Counted from the stretch's first letter, positions 53,703-63,324 are shown. The stretch: 64,000 nt of DNA from Risungbinella massiliensis (GCF_000942395.1 NZ_LN812102.1:558017-622016), one strand, 5' to 3'. Translations and numbers: made by a program. Notes: generated by a model not told the origin, from the letters alone.

Positions 53703-54026
53703 ATGTCCGCTAAGAAAGGACAAAAGTTTAGAAGATATTCGGAAGAAACAAAAAAGGAGGCAGTGCGCCTCTTCTTAGAAGAGGAGATGCCTTATAGTGA
53801 AATACAAAGGAAACTCGGGATCAGAAGTCGAACTCAAATTCAAAATTGGGTCGAAAAGTATAAAGCTGGTGAGTCGTTTGAAGATTATCGAGGTCGCTGG
53901 ATTAAGAAACATTTTAATAGTCTTGAGGAGGAAAACGCTTATCTAAAGGCCCAAGTAGAATATCTAAAAAAGCTCAATCCAAATCTACACGGGGAGGGAT
54001 CTTGGAAAAAGGACAACGATTTGTAA
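53703..54026 (+). CDS. IS3 transposase OrfA
   Basis: A 107-residue helix-turn-helix protein (RYSEETKKEAVRLFLEEEMP, then LGIRSRTQIQNWVEKY) with a C-terminal leucine-zipper-like EEENAYLKAQVEYLKKL. The heptamer A AAA AAG at 53966-53972 is in the right phase for -1 frameshifting into orfB, giving an OrfAB fusion. Start follows GGAGGGG. Confidence 0.92.
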   Translation: MSAKKGQKFRRYSEETKKEAVRLFLEEEMPYSEIQRKLGIRSRTQIQNWVEKYKAGESFEDYRGRWIKKHFNSLEEENAYLKAQVEYLKKLNPNLHGEGSWKKDNDL

Positions 54027-54853
54027 TCATTGAGGAGCTTTCCAAACAATATACCATTACGCAACTTTGCAAGATTGCGAAGGTTTCACGTGCAGGATAT
54101 TACAAATGGAAAAAATACATACAACGCGCCGGACGTAGCTCGAATGATGCAAACTTAAAAGAGCATATATTAGCAATTCACAGACTCCGTCCATACTACG
54201 GTTACTTTCGTATGCGAACTGCTCTACGTAGGGAAGGAATAGTGGTGAATCATAAGAAAGTACGTAGATTAATGCGTGAACTCGGTATTCGATCCGTTAT
54301 CCGCAAAAAACGCCCCTTTATGGGGCGTAAGCCATCCATTGTGTTCTCTAACATACTGGCTCGTAATTTTTATGCAGAGGCTCCCAGACAAAAGCTTGCA
54401 ACGGATATCACGTATGTACGAATTGGAGACCATTTTGTCTATCTATCCGCTGTAACAGATCTATTTAATAATGAAATTATTGCGTGGGAACTTTCTTCGA
54501 GAAACGATCTCCAACTAGTGTTAGACACTGTTTATCGCTTAGAAACAGGGGATGGAACTCTTCTTCACTCTGATCAAGGATTCCAGTATACGTCCAAACA
54601 ATATGCGGCATTGTTAAAAAAACGTGGCTTCATTGGAAGCCACTCGCGGAGGGGAAATTGCTTTGACAATGCCTGTATAGAGTCCTTTTTCTCCCATCTA
54701 AAGACAGAAAAACTTTATTTAGAGGAACCAAAAGATGAGACTTCTGCACGCAATATGATTGCTGAGTTCATCGAATATTACAACAAGGAACGTTTCCAAA
54801 AAAAACTTGGCGACCGATCCCCAGTGGAATTCCGGGAAGCGATCGCCGCTTAG
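54002..54853 (+). CDS. IS3 transposase OrfB (DDE integrase)
   Basis: A 283-residue rve-type integrase. The DDE triad is intact: D135 (LATDITYV), D191 (HSDQGFQYTS) and E227 (NACIESFF). The -1 frame is open from the slippery site at 53966 to the listed TTG start, so the natural product is probably the OrfAB fusion. No damage seen. Confidence 0.93.
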   Translation: MEKGQRFVIIEELSKQYTITQLCKIAKVSRAGYYKWKKYIQRAGRSSNDANLKEHILAIHRLRPYYGYFRMRTALRREGIVVNHKKVRRLMRELGIRSVIRKKRPFMGRKPSIVFSNILARNFYAEAPRQKLATDITYVRIGDHFVYLSAVTDLFNNEIIAWELSSRNDLQLVLDTVYRLETGDGTLLHSDQGFQYTSKQYAALLKKRGFIGSHSRRGNCFDNACIESFFSHLKTEKLYLEEPKDETSARNMIAEFIEYYNKERFQKKLGDRSPVEFREAIAA

Positions 54854-54926
54854 GATGCCTTTTATCTAGTGTCTACTTGACGGGGTTAAGACCAAATAGA
54901 AGATGCAGTCTTTTTCTTTTCTTACA

Positions 54927-56345
54927 TCAGGATAATTGGACAATACCAGGGGTGGTCATCTTGACTGGATACAGTATCTGATCCAATTCTTCTGCTGATA
55001 ATACATCATACATCAAACACAGTTCCCGAACCGATTTTCCTGTTTCAATCGCCTCTCTAGCAATTCGAGCAGAGGTCTCATAACCTAGGTGTGGATTTAG
55101 TGCAGTAATGATTCCTACGCTTTTTTCGACATACTCTCTACAAATAGCGATGTTCGCTTCCATTCCTTCTAGACAATACTTCTGGAAGACTTGGAAGACA
55201 TTGTTCATAATCTCTAAGGATTGCAAGAGGTTAAAGACAAGAACTGGTTCCATAACGTTGAGCTCTAATTGCCCTGCCTCTGATGCAAGTGAAATGGTAT
55301 GATCGTTTCCAATCACTTGGAAAGCTACTTGGTTCACCACTTCGCACATCACGGGATTCACTTTTCCTGGCATAATCGACGACCCAGGTTGACGTGCAGG
55401 TAATTGAATTTCATTCAGACCTGTTCGTGGTCCAGAAGCCATGAGACGCAAATCATTGGCAATTTTGGACATATTGATCATGCAAATTTTAAGCGCAGAA
55501 GAAACCTCGGTGTAGGCATCCGTATTTTGTGTTGCATCCACAAGATTCTCTGCTCCCACTAATGGAAGCTCTGTAATCTCTGCCAAATGCTGAACAACTA
55601 ACTCAATATAGCGTGGATCAGCATTGAGACCAGTGCCAACAGCCGTTGCCCCCATATTCACTTCATATAGATGTTCTCGGGTTGCGGAAATACGCTTGAT
55701 ATCACGTGCCAACACTTTTTGGTATGCCTGAAACTCTTGACCTAGGCGGATTGGTACGCCATCTTGCAAGTGGGTCCTTCCCATTTTAATCACTTGGTCA
55801 AATTCATCTGCTTTCTTCTGAAAAGCATTGGAAAGGGATTGCATCGTTTGAAGTAATTTCTCGATCATGATAAGTGTTGCGATATGGATGGCAGTAGGGA
55901 AAGCATCATTTGTCGATTGTGCCATGTTTACATGAGAGTTGGGGCTTAAATGGAAATAGTCCCCTTTTTCTTTCCCTACAATCTCTAACGCACGATTTGC
56001 CAATATCTCGTTGGCATTCATATTAATCGATGTTCCTGCTCCACCTTGAATTGGATCTACAATAAATTGATCAAGGTACTTCCCTTCGATCATCTCATCA
56101 GCTGCTTGTACGATCGCTTCTCCCAAAATGGGATTTAGCTGTTTTACTTCCATATTGGCAAGAGCTGCTGCTTTTTTCACCATAATGATGGCACGCCGCA
56201 ACTCTGGATGTATCTGGTAACCAGTAATCGGGAAATTCTCTACGGCACGCAAGGTCTGAATTCCATATAAAGCGTCAGCTGGAACTTCTTTGGTTCCCAA
56301 AAAGTCTTTCTCCACTCGAACTGGATAAGTTTGGTTATTACTCAT
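54927..56345 (-). CDS. aspA: Aspartate ammonia-lyase
   Basis: Aspartate to fumarate plus ammonia. 472 residues. The fumarase/aspartase signature is GSSIMPGKVNP (about residues 318-328), the catalytic loop; THLQDGVPIRLGQE and SPNSHVNMAQSTND are the other conserved regions. TGFQ-type starts are absent but KDFLGTKEVPADALYGIQT is typical of AspA. GGAG lies upstream. Fumarate hydratase is less likely given the aspartase-type length and N-terminus. Confidence 0.93.
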   Translation of the reverse strand: MSNNQTYPVRVEKDFLGTKEVPADALYGIQTLRAVENFPITGYQIHPELRRAIIMVKKAAALANMEVKQLNPILGEAIVQAADEMIEGKYLDQFIVDPIQGGAGTSINMNANEILANRALEIVGKEKGDYFHLSPNSHVNMAQSTNDAFPTAIHIATLIMIEKLLQTMQSLSNAFQKKADEFDQVIKMGRTHLQDGVPIRLGQEFQAYQKVLARDIKRISATREHLYEVNMGATAVGTGLNADPRYIELVVQHLAEITELPLVGAENLVDATQNTDAYTEVSSALKICMINMSKIANDLRLMASGPRTGLNEIQLPARQPGSSIMPGKVNPVMCEVVNQVAFQVIGNDHTISLASEAGQLELNVMEPVLVFNLLQSLEIMNNVFQVFQKYCLEGMEANIAICREYVEKSVGIITALNPHLGYETSARIAREAIETGKSVRELCLMYDVLSAEELDQILYPVKMTTPGIVQLS

Positions 56346-56583
56346 TGGGTTTCTCCTCTGTAATTAGCTAATTTATGATCATTTTATTTATAAAATATAT
56401 AAAACCTGCGATTACAGAATAACGCAAACCCTATCCAAGTGAAAGACCTTTTGCTTAAAGTCTAACTAGCCAATTTATTCATCAATTTGCTCCATTTTTT
56501 GCATATGAATCGTAATATTTATCTATTATAGCGGAGAATACTCCCACCTCTTAGCGTTGGCAGTGTTCAAGTGAGTAACAATA

Positions 56584-56876
56584 TCATTCTTTATCCAAAT
56601 TTTCTAAACGATTATATGTATTGATAAAAGTGTCTTTATGATAAGGATGTTCCTCCGTCTGAAACACATCAGAACGGTGCTTAAACCCTCTGAAATTCAA
56701 CCAAACAGAGCTCACATATCTGAAAGGACAATATCTCAAGAACAAACGGACTGCTATAACCAAAGATAACTTTCCGTTCATGAAATAGATTTTCTAAAAA
56801 ATCTACATTCTCTGTTCTTTCGTAAACTCGATTAGACCGATCACAGCGAAATGTCTTTTTTCCAGTTCCATATTCT
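56584..56876 (-). pseudogene. Possible frameshifted remnant of a small gene
   Basis: Between aspA and the nucleotidyltransferase, coding-like pieces occur in successive frames on the minus strand: MELEKRHFAVIGLIEFTKEQ, then ERKVIFGYSSPFVLEILSFQ, then FKHRSDVFQTEEHPYHKDTF. None is a whole gene and none has a good ribosome site. Two frameshifts would join them. Not recognised. The remaining 240 bp toward aspA (56346-56583) hold nothing I can identify. Confidence 0.35.
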
Positions 56877-57719
56877 CTACTCTGACTTTTCCACAAGTGC
56901 AATCGCCTTGGAGATCCACAGACGATCCGTCTCCTTTATCTTAGCGAGCTTAGCTAATTGTTCTTCTATCTTACAAAACTCTGGGAGCAAGTTCTGTACA
57001 ATAGCCCAGATATGATTTTTATCTCGTTTACATGTCCATGAAGACAATTTTTTTAGCTGTTCTGGTTGTAATGCAGATCGATCTCCTTCATATTTTGACC
57101 AATCACCATAAGAATTAGGTTGTTTTCCAGCTATTAAATACCATCCTGATACAATGATCCAACTCATTTTTTCGATACAAGAAATAGCATACAAATATTG
57201 ATCTTGCAGTAATTTTCGGTATGTTTCATGTAAATGAGCAAGAAATTTTGTACAAAAAAAGTACCAATCTTCTCTAGTTACACTTACAACACAATGTTGG
57301 GACTTTTCTTGGATTGGTTTAAGAAGGTTACAAGGGTCGAATACAATTTCGATCTCTGAGAGCCATGTAGATGCAATAATATCATTTATTCGATAATAAA
57401 ATAAGTCCACTTTGATAAAAATGTCATAATGTGCACTGGTATAAGGAGCTTCTGTAGACTGCTCCTCCCAAAACAACACATTCCCCCAACGCATCGTACG
57501 TTCTCGTTTCGTTTCAATAAAATGGGACAAACTCTCCGATTTCACCAAAACCCGTAAATCCACATCGGAGTATTTTCGCAAATCCCCTCGACCAATTGAT
57601 CCACCATAAAAAAGTCCGAGAACGTCTGGATCTGATTTATAATCTTGTTCTATTTGCCTTTTTAATTGGTGAATATTATCGATTAAGGCCGAATCACGCA
57701 CATATCGAAAGGAAAACAA
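56877..57719 (-). CDS. Nucleotidyltransferase-domain protein
   Basis: A 280-residue protein with the polymerase-beta-type NTase motif GLFYGGSIGRGDLRKYSDVDLRV (GS..G then DxD, about residues 35-57, quoted in part as GGSIGRGDLRKYSDVD). The C-terminal half is helical, as in aminoglycoside adenylyltransferases of the AadE/ANT(6) type, but residues for antibiotic binding cannot be judged. Substrate unknown. 20 bp after the rhodanese gene, so probably the same transcript. Confidence 0.7.
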   Translation of the reverse strand: MFSFRYVRDSALIDNIHQLKRQIEQDYKSDPDVLGLFYGGSIGRGDLRKYSDVDLRVLVKSESLSHFIETKRERTMRWGNVLFWEEQSTEAPYTSAHYDIFIKVDLFYYRINDIIASTWLSEIEIVFDPCNLLKPIQEKSQHCVVSVTREDWYFFCTKFLAHLHETYRKLLQDQYLYAISCIEKMSWIIVSGWYLIAGKQPNSYGDWSKYEGDRSALQPEQLKKLSSWTCKRDKNHIWAIVQNLLPEFCKIEEQLAKLAKIKETDRLWISKAIALVEKSE

Positions 57720-57738
57720 TCTAATCCCCCTTGGATAC

Positions 57739-58080
57739 TTATTGTTCCTCGCGTTCTTCCCTTTCCTGTGCTGCTATCTCTACTTTGGCTAGACCACCAT
57801 CAATATTAACTACATTTCGGTAACCTTTTTCCAAAAGCCAGTTGGCCGCATGAAGGCTACGAATCCCATGTGCACAAACTAAATAGATCTTCTTGTGTCG
57901 ATCGATCTCACGACGCCGATCTGGTAGTTCTCCTAATGGAATAAGCTGAAATCCATCAATATGATACATATCCCACTCGTATGTTTCTCTTACATCAATG
58001 AGTTGGGAATCTTTTAATTCATTTTGATAATACTTGTCCAAAAACGATTCTGGTGATATATGATAAATGGAATGTGTCAT
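57739..58080 (-). CDS. Rhodanese-like sulfurtransferase
   Basis: A 113-residue single rhodanese domain. The active cysteine is C69 in LVCAHGIRS, and the LIDVRETYEW start is typical. ATG 58080 has GAGAGGGAG upstream; the frame runs 18 codons further without support. Likely transfers sulfane sulfur in the cytoplasm; acceptor unknown. Confidence 0.87.
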   Translation of the reverse strand: MTHSIYHISPESFLDKYYQNELKDSQLIDVRETYEWDMYHIDGFQLIPLGELPDRRREIDRHKKIYLVCAHGIRSLHAANWLLEKGYRNVVNIDGGLAKVEIAAQEREEREEQ

Positions 58081-58187
58081 TTTTTCTCCCTCTCTATAGC
58101 ACTTTGTTGCGATTCTACCAGAAACCGAATACAATGTGAAAGAGACTTTTTAGTCGAATGTTTATACATATCAAGGAGGTCTTCCTC

Positions 58188-58676
58188 ATGTCCAAAAATC
58201 TCGTGGTGGATGCTTTTATAGAGATCCCTACTGGTAGTCAAAACAAGTATGAGTATGACAAAGATGCAGGTGTTTTTCGCTTGGATCGTGTACTTTACTC
58301 TCCGATGCACTACCCAACGGAATATGGTTACTTAGATAAAACCCTCGCAGAAGACGGAGATCCATTAGATATCCTCGTCCTTACTTCTTTCCCTACTTTC
58401 CCTGGTTGTGTCATCAAAAGCCGTGTTGTCGGCGTCCTGATCATGTCTGATGACAAAGGGCAAGATGAGAAACTACTCGCTGTGCCTTGTGATGATCCCC
58501 GTTTTGATCATGTTCAGTCGTTGGATGATGTACAACCTCACATCTTAAAAGAGATTGCTCACTTCTTCCGTGTCTATAAAGACTTGGAAAACAAAGAGAC
58601 TCATATCGAAGGTTGGAAAGACGCTGAATTTGCAGCAAAACTGTATGATGAGTGCCTAGCTCGTTACAAAGGATAA
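58188..58676 (+). CDS. ppa: Inorganic pyrophosphatase (family I)
   Basis: A 162-residue soluble enzyme, PPi to 2 Pi, driving biosynthesis. Metal-binding EDGDPLDILV (about 51-60) and YEYDKDAGVFRLDRVLYSPM are the signature regions. ATG 58188 follows AAGGAGG; the frame is open 10 codons earlier. Most Bacillus species use the unrelated family II enzyme instead, so a family I enzyme is a mild taxonomic marker. Confidence 0.96.
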   Translation: MSKNLVVDAFIEIPTGSQNKYEYDKDAGVFRLDRVLYSPMHYPTEYGYLDKTLAEDGDPLDILVLTSFPTFPGCVIKSRVVGVLIMSDDKGQDEKLLAVPCDDPRFDHVQSLDDVQPHILKEIAHFFRVYKDLENKETHIEGWKDAEFAAKLYDECLARYKG

Positions 58677-58689
58677 TTCTTTTTGACAG

Positions 58690-58745
58690 AAAAACAGTTG
58701 GAAACAAGAGTTCCTCTCTTGCAAAACTCCAGCTGTTTTTTTGTA
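58690..58745. terminator. Terminator between ppa and the GNAT gene
   Basis: Stem AAAACAGTTGGA/TCCAGCTGTTTT (one G-U) followed by T run; convergent genes on both sides. Confidence 0.75.
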
Positions 58746-58768
58746 AGTAAAAAATGTCTCTCTAGGAT

Positions 58769-59296
58769 CTAAGAGGTGCGTTCTAAATGCAATTCCCGAC
58801 GCATGATGTATTCATCTATGTATTGCTCTCCTACTTTTAAAGAGTGTTGCGCCTCTCCAATTACCTCAAATCCCATCTTTTCATATAACGTACGAGCAGG
58901 ATCATTTTTCTTGGCGACCACGAGAAAGAGTTGCCATAAGTCCTCATGCTTTTCGGCAAATTCAACGGTTGTTTCTACTAATTTTACTCCCAATCGCTGT
59001 CCTCGTGCTTTGGGAGAGACATAGACCGATTTAATCCAAGCCTTATGACTCTCCTTTTCACTGGTATTTCGGGCTAATGTAACAATCCCTACCATCTCAC
59101 CTTCTAAAAACGCTCCCCAAGTCCAGTTTGGATCTTTCTCCTCAAGCTCCTCTGCCACTTCGGTAAGCTCACGTTGTTGCCACTCATCAACTGATTTCGC
59201 AAAATTCTCTGGATGATTTTGAAGCCCTTCCATACGTAGATGATAATATTCTTGTGCATCTGTTTCATCTAATAAACGAATCATTAATTGTGTCAT
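58769..59296 (-). CDS. GNAT-family N-acetyltransferase
   Basis: A 175-residue acetyltransferase. The acetyl-CoA loop is SPKARGQRLGVKLVET (R/Q-x-x-G-x-G/A type, about residues 94-109), preceded by IKSVYVSP, and NDPARTLYEKMGFEVIG is the C-terminal motif. Substrate unknown. Monocistronic. Confidence 0.85.
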   Translation of the reverse strand: MTQLMIRLLDETDAQEYYHLRMEGLQNHPENFAKSVDEWQQRELTEVAEELEEKDPNWTWGAFLEGEMVGIVTLARNTSEKESHKAWIKSVYVSPKARGQRLGVKLVETTVEFAEKHEDLWQLFLVVAKKNDPARTLYEKMGFEVIGEAQHSLKVGEQYIDEYIMRRELHLERTS

Positions 59297-59579
59297 GATG
59301 AGACTCCATTTCTAAGAGAACAAGGTGATCTCCCTTTTTGTTATTTATTCTCCCTAGGTTCCCTTTTTCCTATGTAGCAAATCGTTTAGTATAATGTAAA
59401 TACTGTATTTCATTTTAAAAAACAACAAGAAAACTTGTTCATCATCAATAACCCCTCAAAACACGAACTTTAAATTATTTTTCACGACAAACGTTTTGTT
59501 ATAGATAAAAAAATACTCATTGACAGACTATAATCTTCGTGTTAATTTGAATAAAAATAAAAACAACTCAAAACAATGA

Positions 59580-59835
59580 TGGAACCAAACTAGAAGAAGC
59601 AACTTTTAGAGAGCCGATGGTTGGTGGGAATCGGTAGTTGAATCTAGTGGAGCACTCCGGAGCAGTATGCTGAACTCACCATGATAGTAGGTTTACTCGG
59701 TCGAACCGTTATCTCGAGAAGTCATATGACTTCATAAGATTGTTCGTGTGAACGAGCAATATATTGAGGGTGGCACCGCGAGCCTCTCGCCCCTCATCTG
59801 TCCTAGAAACAGATGAGGGACGAGAGGCTTTTTTG
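59580..59835 (+). promoter_or_regulatory. T-box riboswitch, serine specifier (AGC)
   Basis: Precedes the aminotransferase-serA operon. The T-box AGGGTGGCACCGCG lies at 59767-59780 and the AGAGAGCC stem I element near 59610. The specifier bubble reads GTGG-AGC-ACTCC, with AGC (Ser) at 59651-59653. A terminator follows: GCCTCTCG/CGAGAGGC plus CCCTCATCTGT/ACAGATGAGGG (59782-59828) and a T run. Uncharged tRNA-Ser should stabilise the antiterminator and turn on serine synthesis. The 280 bp between the GNAT gene and this leader are AT-rich with no gene seen. Confidence 0.93.
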
Positions 59836-59873
59836 TATATCTTTCCAATTTGATCCAAAAGGAGCAATCGAAC

Positions 59874-61031
59874 ATGACATTTGCAGAAAAATTTCATCTA
59901 CGTATTCCAGGACCAACCCCGATCCCACCGCGAGTAGCTAATGCAATGAATGCACCTATGATGGGACATCGAAGCAAAGAAGCAGGAGAGTTGTTTGTTG
60001 AGGTATCTCAAAAACTGAAACCAGTCTTTGGTACCCATACAGACCCTTTCTGGATTTCAGGGAGTGGTACTTCTGCTCTGGAAGCTGCAGTAGTTAACTG
60101 TTTGGCTCCAGGAGAAGAAGCATTGGTAGTCGTAACAGGCTCCTTTGGCGATCGCTTTGCCAAAATTACGGAACGCTATGGATACACCATTCATCGACTA
60201 GATATTCCGTGGGGGCAAACATGTACCAGGGGTCAATTACAGGACGCTCTCGCTACTCATCCAAATGTACGTGCTGTCTTCTTGACTCATTGTGAGACCT
60301 CGACAGGAATCCTAAATGATATTCAAGCATTAAGCAATGTTATTCACCAACATTCCAATGCACTGGTTATAGTGGATGCGGTTAGTAGCCTTGGAGCAGT
60401 GCCATTTGCGATGGATGAGTGGAAAGTCGATGTGGTTGTAACGGGATCACAAAAGGCGATGATGCTACCACCAGGGCTTGCCTTTCTGGCCGTCAGCCAA
60501 CGAGCTTGGAATGTAATAGAAGAAAATCCAAGCCCTCGCTTTTATCTAGACCTCATTGCCTATCGTAAACAACTAGAAGCGAAGACTACTCCTTATACCC
60601 CAGCCCTCTCCCTCCTTTATGGGGCAAAAGAGGCACTGACGATGTTAGAAGAAGAAGGACTCCTAGCGGTCTATGATCGCCATCGTCTCCTTCAAAAGAT
60701 GACACGGCAAGGGGTAAAAGCTTTAAAGCTGGAACTACTTTCAGAAGATGAGATCGCTTCTCCAACCGTCACAGCTATTCGAGGAGATGGAACCCAACGG
60801 GAAGCTGATGCCCTTCGAAATGCAATGAAGAAGCGGCAAATGATTGTGGCAGGCGGACAACAACAATTGAAAGGGAAAGTCTTCCGCCTAGGACATATGG
60901 GCTACTGTGATCCACAAGATGTCATTACGATGCTTAGTGTTCTAGAGATGGGACTAGCAGATTTAGGTGTAAAAAATATTTTCGGAAGAGGCGTACAAGC
61001 TGCTCAGGAGGTATGGTTCCAATATGTATAA
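59874..61031 (+). CDS. Class V aminotransferase, probable phosphoserine aminotransferase
   Basis: A 385-residue PLP enzyme of the alanine-glyoxylate/serine-pyruvate aminotransferase branch (RIPGPTPIPPRVANAMNAPM, ISGSGTSALEAAV, VVDAVSSLGAVPF, and PLP lysine in TGSQKAMMLPPG). It is not a classical SerC, yet it overlaps serA by 8 bp and sits behind a serine T-box, so it probably transaminates 3-phosphohydroxypyruvate. ATG 59874 is chosen for AAAAGGAG upstream. Confidence 0.88.
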   Translation: MTFAEKFHLRIPGPTPIPPRVANAMNAPMMGHRSKEAGELFVEVSQKLKPVFGTHTDPFWISGSGTSALEAAVVNCLAPGEEALVVVTGSFGDRFAKITERYGYTIHRLDIPWGQTCTRGQLQDALATHPNVRAVFLTHCETSTGILNDIQALSNVIHQHSNALVIVDAVSSLGAVPFAMDEWKVDVVVTGSQKAMMLPPGLAFLAVSQRAWNVIEENPSPRFYLDLIAYRKQLEAKTTPYTPALSLLYGAKEALTMLEEEGLLAVYDRHRLLQKMTRQGVKALKLELLSEDEIASPTVTAIRGDGTQREADALRNAMKKRQMIVAGGQQQLKGKVFRLGHMGYCDPQDVITMLSVLEMGLADLGVKNIFGRGVQAAQEVWFQYV

Positions 61032-62607
61032 AATACTTGTTTCCGATCCATTAAGTCAGCAAGGATTAGACCCATTACAATCGGCATCCAACATCGAAGT
61101 AATCTACGAAACAAATTTAACACCAGAGGAACTCCTCTATATGATCCAAGATGTTGATGCACTTCTAGTTCGTAGTCAGACAAAAGTTACCCGTGAAGTC
61201 CTTGAGCATGCCAAAAAATTACGTGTTGTCGGACGTGCCGGGGTAGGGGTCGATAATATTGATATCGAGGCAGCCACAGAAAAAGGAATTATTGTCCTAA
61301 ACGCTCCAGATGGTAATACCATCTCTACTGCAGAACATACCTTTGCAATGATGATCTCGCTAGCTCGGAACATTCCTCAAGCATATCGCTCCACCGTTCA
61401 AGGGGAATGGAGACGCAAAGATTTTACCGGAGTAGAGTTAAACGGAAAAACACTTGGCATTCTTGGACTTGGTCGAATTGGCGCTGAATTGTCTCAAAAA
61501 GCAAAAGCATTCTACATGAATGTAGTTGCTTTTGACCCTTATTTAACAGAAGAACGAGCAGAAAAACTAGGCGTGACGAAGGCAACTTTGGAAGAAGTAA
61601 TCACTTGTGCAGACTTCTTAAGTGTCCATACTCCTCTCACCAAAGAGACTCGGCATCTCATCAATCGGGATGTATTCTCCCAAATGAAAGATGGCGTTCG
61701 AATTCTCAACTGCGCACGTGGAGGAATTATTGAAGAAGAAGCACTCTATGAAGCGATTCAAGTCGGAAAAGTAGCAGGGGCAGCTCTTGATGTCTTTGAA
61801 GTAGAACCACCAACACCCAAACATCCATTATTTGAACTTCCACAAGTTATCGTGACTCCTCATCTTGGTGCTTCAACAGTAGAAGCACAAGAGAACGTTG
61901 CGATCGACGTCATCGGTGAGGTACTAAATGTTTTAGAGGACAAGCCATTCCGTAATGCAGTAAACTTGCCATCGATTCCCAAAGACCAAAAAGAAAAACT
62001 AGCTCCATATCAAGAGCTTGCAGAGAAACTAGGTTCCTTTGTAGCGCAAGCCTCTATTGGAGCAATCAAAAAAATCCGCATTACTTATGCTGGAGAATTG
62101 GCCGAGATGAGCACCTCTCCTCTAACTCGTACCATATTAAAAGGAGCTTTATCGCATCATCTAGCTGATGTTAATTTTGTCAATGCCCCTCATCTTGCAA
62201 AACAACGTGGAATTCAGTTAATTGAAGAGAAGAAAAACGTGAGTCAAGGTTTCACTCAACTAATACATGTAGAAATCGCGACAGAAAATGGGAAGAATGA
62301 TGCTGCAGCAACCTTGCTAAATGGCTTTGGACCTCGGATCGTTAAAATGAACGGATACGCAATTGACGTCGTTCCAGCTGGACATCTTCTCTACATTCGT
62401 CACCATGATCAACCTGGCATGATCGGGGAAGTAGGAACCGTTTTAGGAGAACATGATATCAATATCGCCACCATGCAAGTTGGGCGCATGGCATCTGGTG
62501 GGGATGCGATCATGGTATTACACTTAGATAATGTGATTCCTACGTTTGTTCGTGAAAGTATAGCTGGTATGCAAAAGATTTCGTCTGTTACATCGATTGA
62601 ACTATAG
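61024..62607 (+). CDS. serA: D-3-phosphoglycerate dehydrogenase
   Basis: First step of serine synthesis. 527 residues: substrate-binding and NAD-binding domains ([19 protein letters not shown], about 145-163), catalytic [10 protein letters not shown] and TPHLGAS (His/Glu/Arg set), an intervening ASB domain, and a C-terminal ACT domain (about 455-527, [20 protein letters not shown]) that usually binds serine for feedback inhibition. Control is thus by T-box and probably by product. Confidence 0.96.
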   Translation: MYKILVSDPLSQQGLDPLQSASNIEVIYETNLTPEELLYMIQDVDALLVRSQTKVTREVLEHAKKLRVVGRAGVGVDNIDIEAATEKGIIVLNAPDGNTISTAEHTFAMMISLARNIPQAYRSTVQGEWRRKDFTGVELNGKTLGILGLGRIGAELSQKAKAFYMNVVAFDPYLTEERAEKLGVTKATLEEVITCADFLSVHTPLTKETRHLINRDVFSQMKDGVRILNCARGGIIEEEALYEAIQVGKVAGAALDVFEVEPPTPKHPLFELPQVIVTPHLGASTVEAQENVAIDVIGEVLNVLEDKPFRNAVNLPSIPKDQKEKLAPYQELAEKLGSFVAQASIGAIKKIRITYAGELAEMSTSPLTRTILKGALSHHLADVNFVNAPHLAKQRGIQLIEEKKNVSQGFTQLIHVEIATENGKNDAAATLLNGFGPRIVKMNGYAIDVVPAGHLLYIRHHDQPGMIGEVGTVLGEHDINIATMQVGRMASGGDAIMVLHLDNVIPTFVRESIAGMQKISSVTSIEL

Positions 62608-62649
62608 GGAAAAGATACAAAAGAAAAACTTTGTTAGGAGGAAAACCAT

Positions 62650-63324
62650 TTGACCCAAGTAGCGATCGTTACTGGTGCTAGCAGAGGTTTAGGACGTGAG
62701 ACAGCCAAAAGGCTAGCACAAGGTGGATTTGTCGTCATTGCAACAGCTCGTAATCAACAGCTACTAGAAGAATTGGCAACAGAAGTAGAAGGAATTTTAC
62801 CATTTTCCACTGATCTAAAAGACGGCCAAAGTGTTCAACGACTCATCGAGTTTGCAATAGAAAAGACAGGGAGACTTGATCTGTTAGTAAATAATGCTGG
62901 TCTTGGACATTTTGCACCAGTAGAAGAGCTAACCGAAGAACAATTTGATGAGATGTATGAGGTTAACCTGAAAGGGGCGTTCCTAACATGTAAGTACGCG
63001 ATCCCCCATCTCAAAAAATCACAGGGTCACATTCTTAATATTTCCAGCGTTGCAGGGTTAGAATCTTTTGCACGAGGAGCAGGTTACTGTGCATCTAAAT
63101 TTGGTTTACAAGCACTCAGCGACGCACTTACTCAAGAGCTTAAACCATACCATGTAAAAGTGACTACCTTCTGTCCAGGTTCGATCAAGACAGACTTTGG
63201 CACAAAAAAAGATTATGCATTAGATCCTACGTACTTAGCAGAAGTTCTCCATACCATTGTCACGGCTCCAAAAGGAGCAATCTGGGGTCAATTGGTCATG
63301 CGTCCACAAGTGCCACAATCCTAG
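62650..63324 (+). CDS. Short-chain dehydrogenase/reductase
   Basis: A 224-residue classical SDR: cofactor loop TGASRGLG (about 9-16), NNAG, catalytic Ser in NISSVAG and YCASK (Tyr/Lys). Start is TTG 62650 behind TTAGGAGG. 42 bp after serA, so it may be co-transcribed; substrate unknown, with 3-ketoacyl-ACP reductase-like and sepiapterin reductase-like enzymes both possible. Confidence 0.88.
   Translation: MTQVAIVTGASRGLGRETAKRLAQGGFVVIATARNQQLLEELATEVEGILPFSTDLKDGQSVQRLIEFAIEKTGRLDLLVNNAGLGHFAPVEELTEEQFDEMYEVNLKGAFLTCKYAIPHLKKSQGHILNISSVAGLESFARGAGYCASKFGLQALSDALTQELKPYHVKVTTFCPGSIKTDFGTKKDYALDPTYLAEVLHTIVTAPKGAIWGQLVMRPQVPQS

Larger units (their letters stand above)
53621..54889 (+). mobile_element. 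IS3-family insertion sequence
   Basis: About 1.27 kb. Imperfect ends face inward: left TTATCCCC.....GTAGACA.T (53621-53642), right A.TGTCTAC.....GGGGTTAA (54868-54889). It carries orfA and orfB with a frameshift signal. A possible TTA target duplication overlaps the ends, so boundaries may be 3-4 bases inside those given. Inserted in the loop of a former terminator hairpin. Confidence 0.85.
53591..54915 (+). terminator. Terminator hairpin split by the IS3 insertion
   Basis: Left arm AAAAGACTGCACTTCTA (53591-53607) and right arm TAGAAGATGCAGTCTTTTT (54897-54915) are complementary and flank the IS. Joined, they would form a 16-bp terminator between the membrane protein gene and aspA, with T runs on both strands. 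Confidence 0.75.

Noticed and set aside
59709-59897. Minus-strand open frame over the T-box
   Set aside because: It is antisense to a recognised T-box and terminator.
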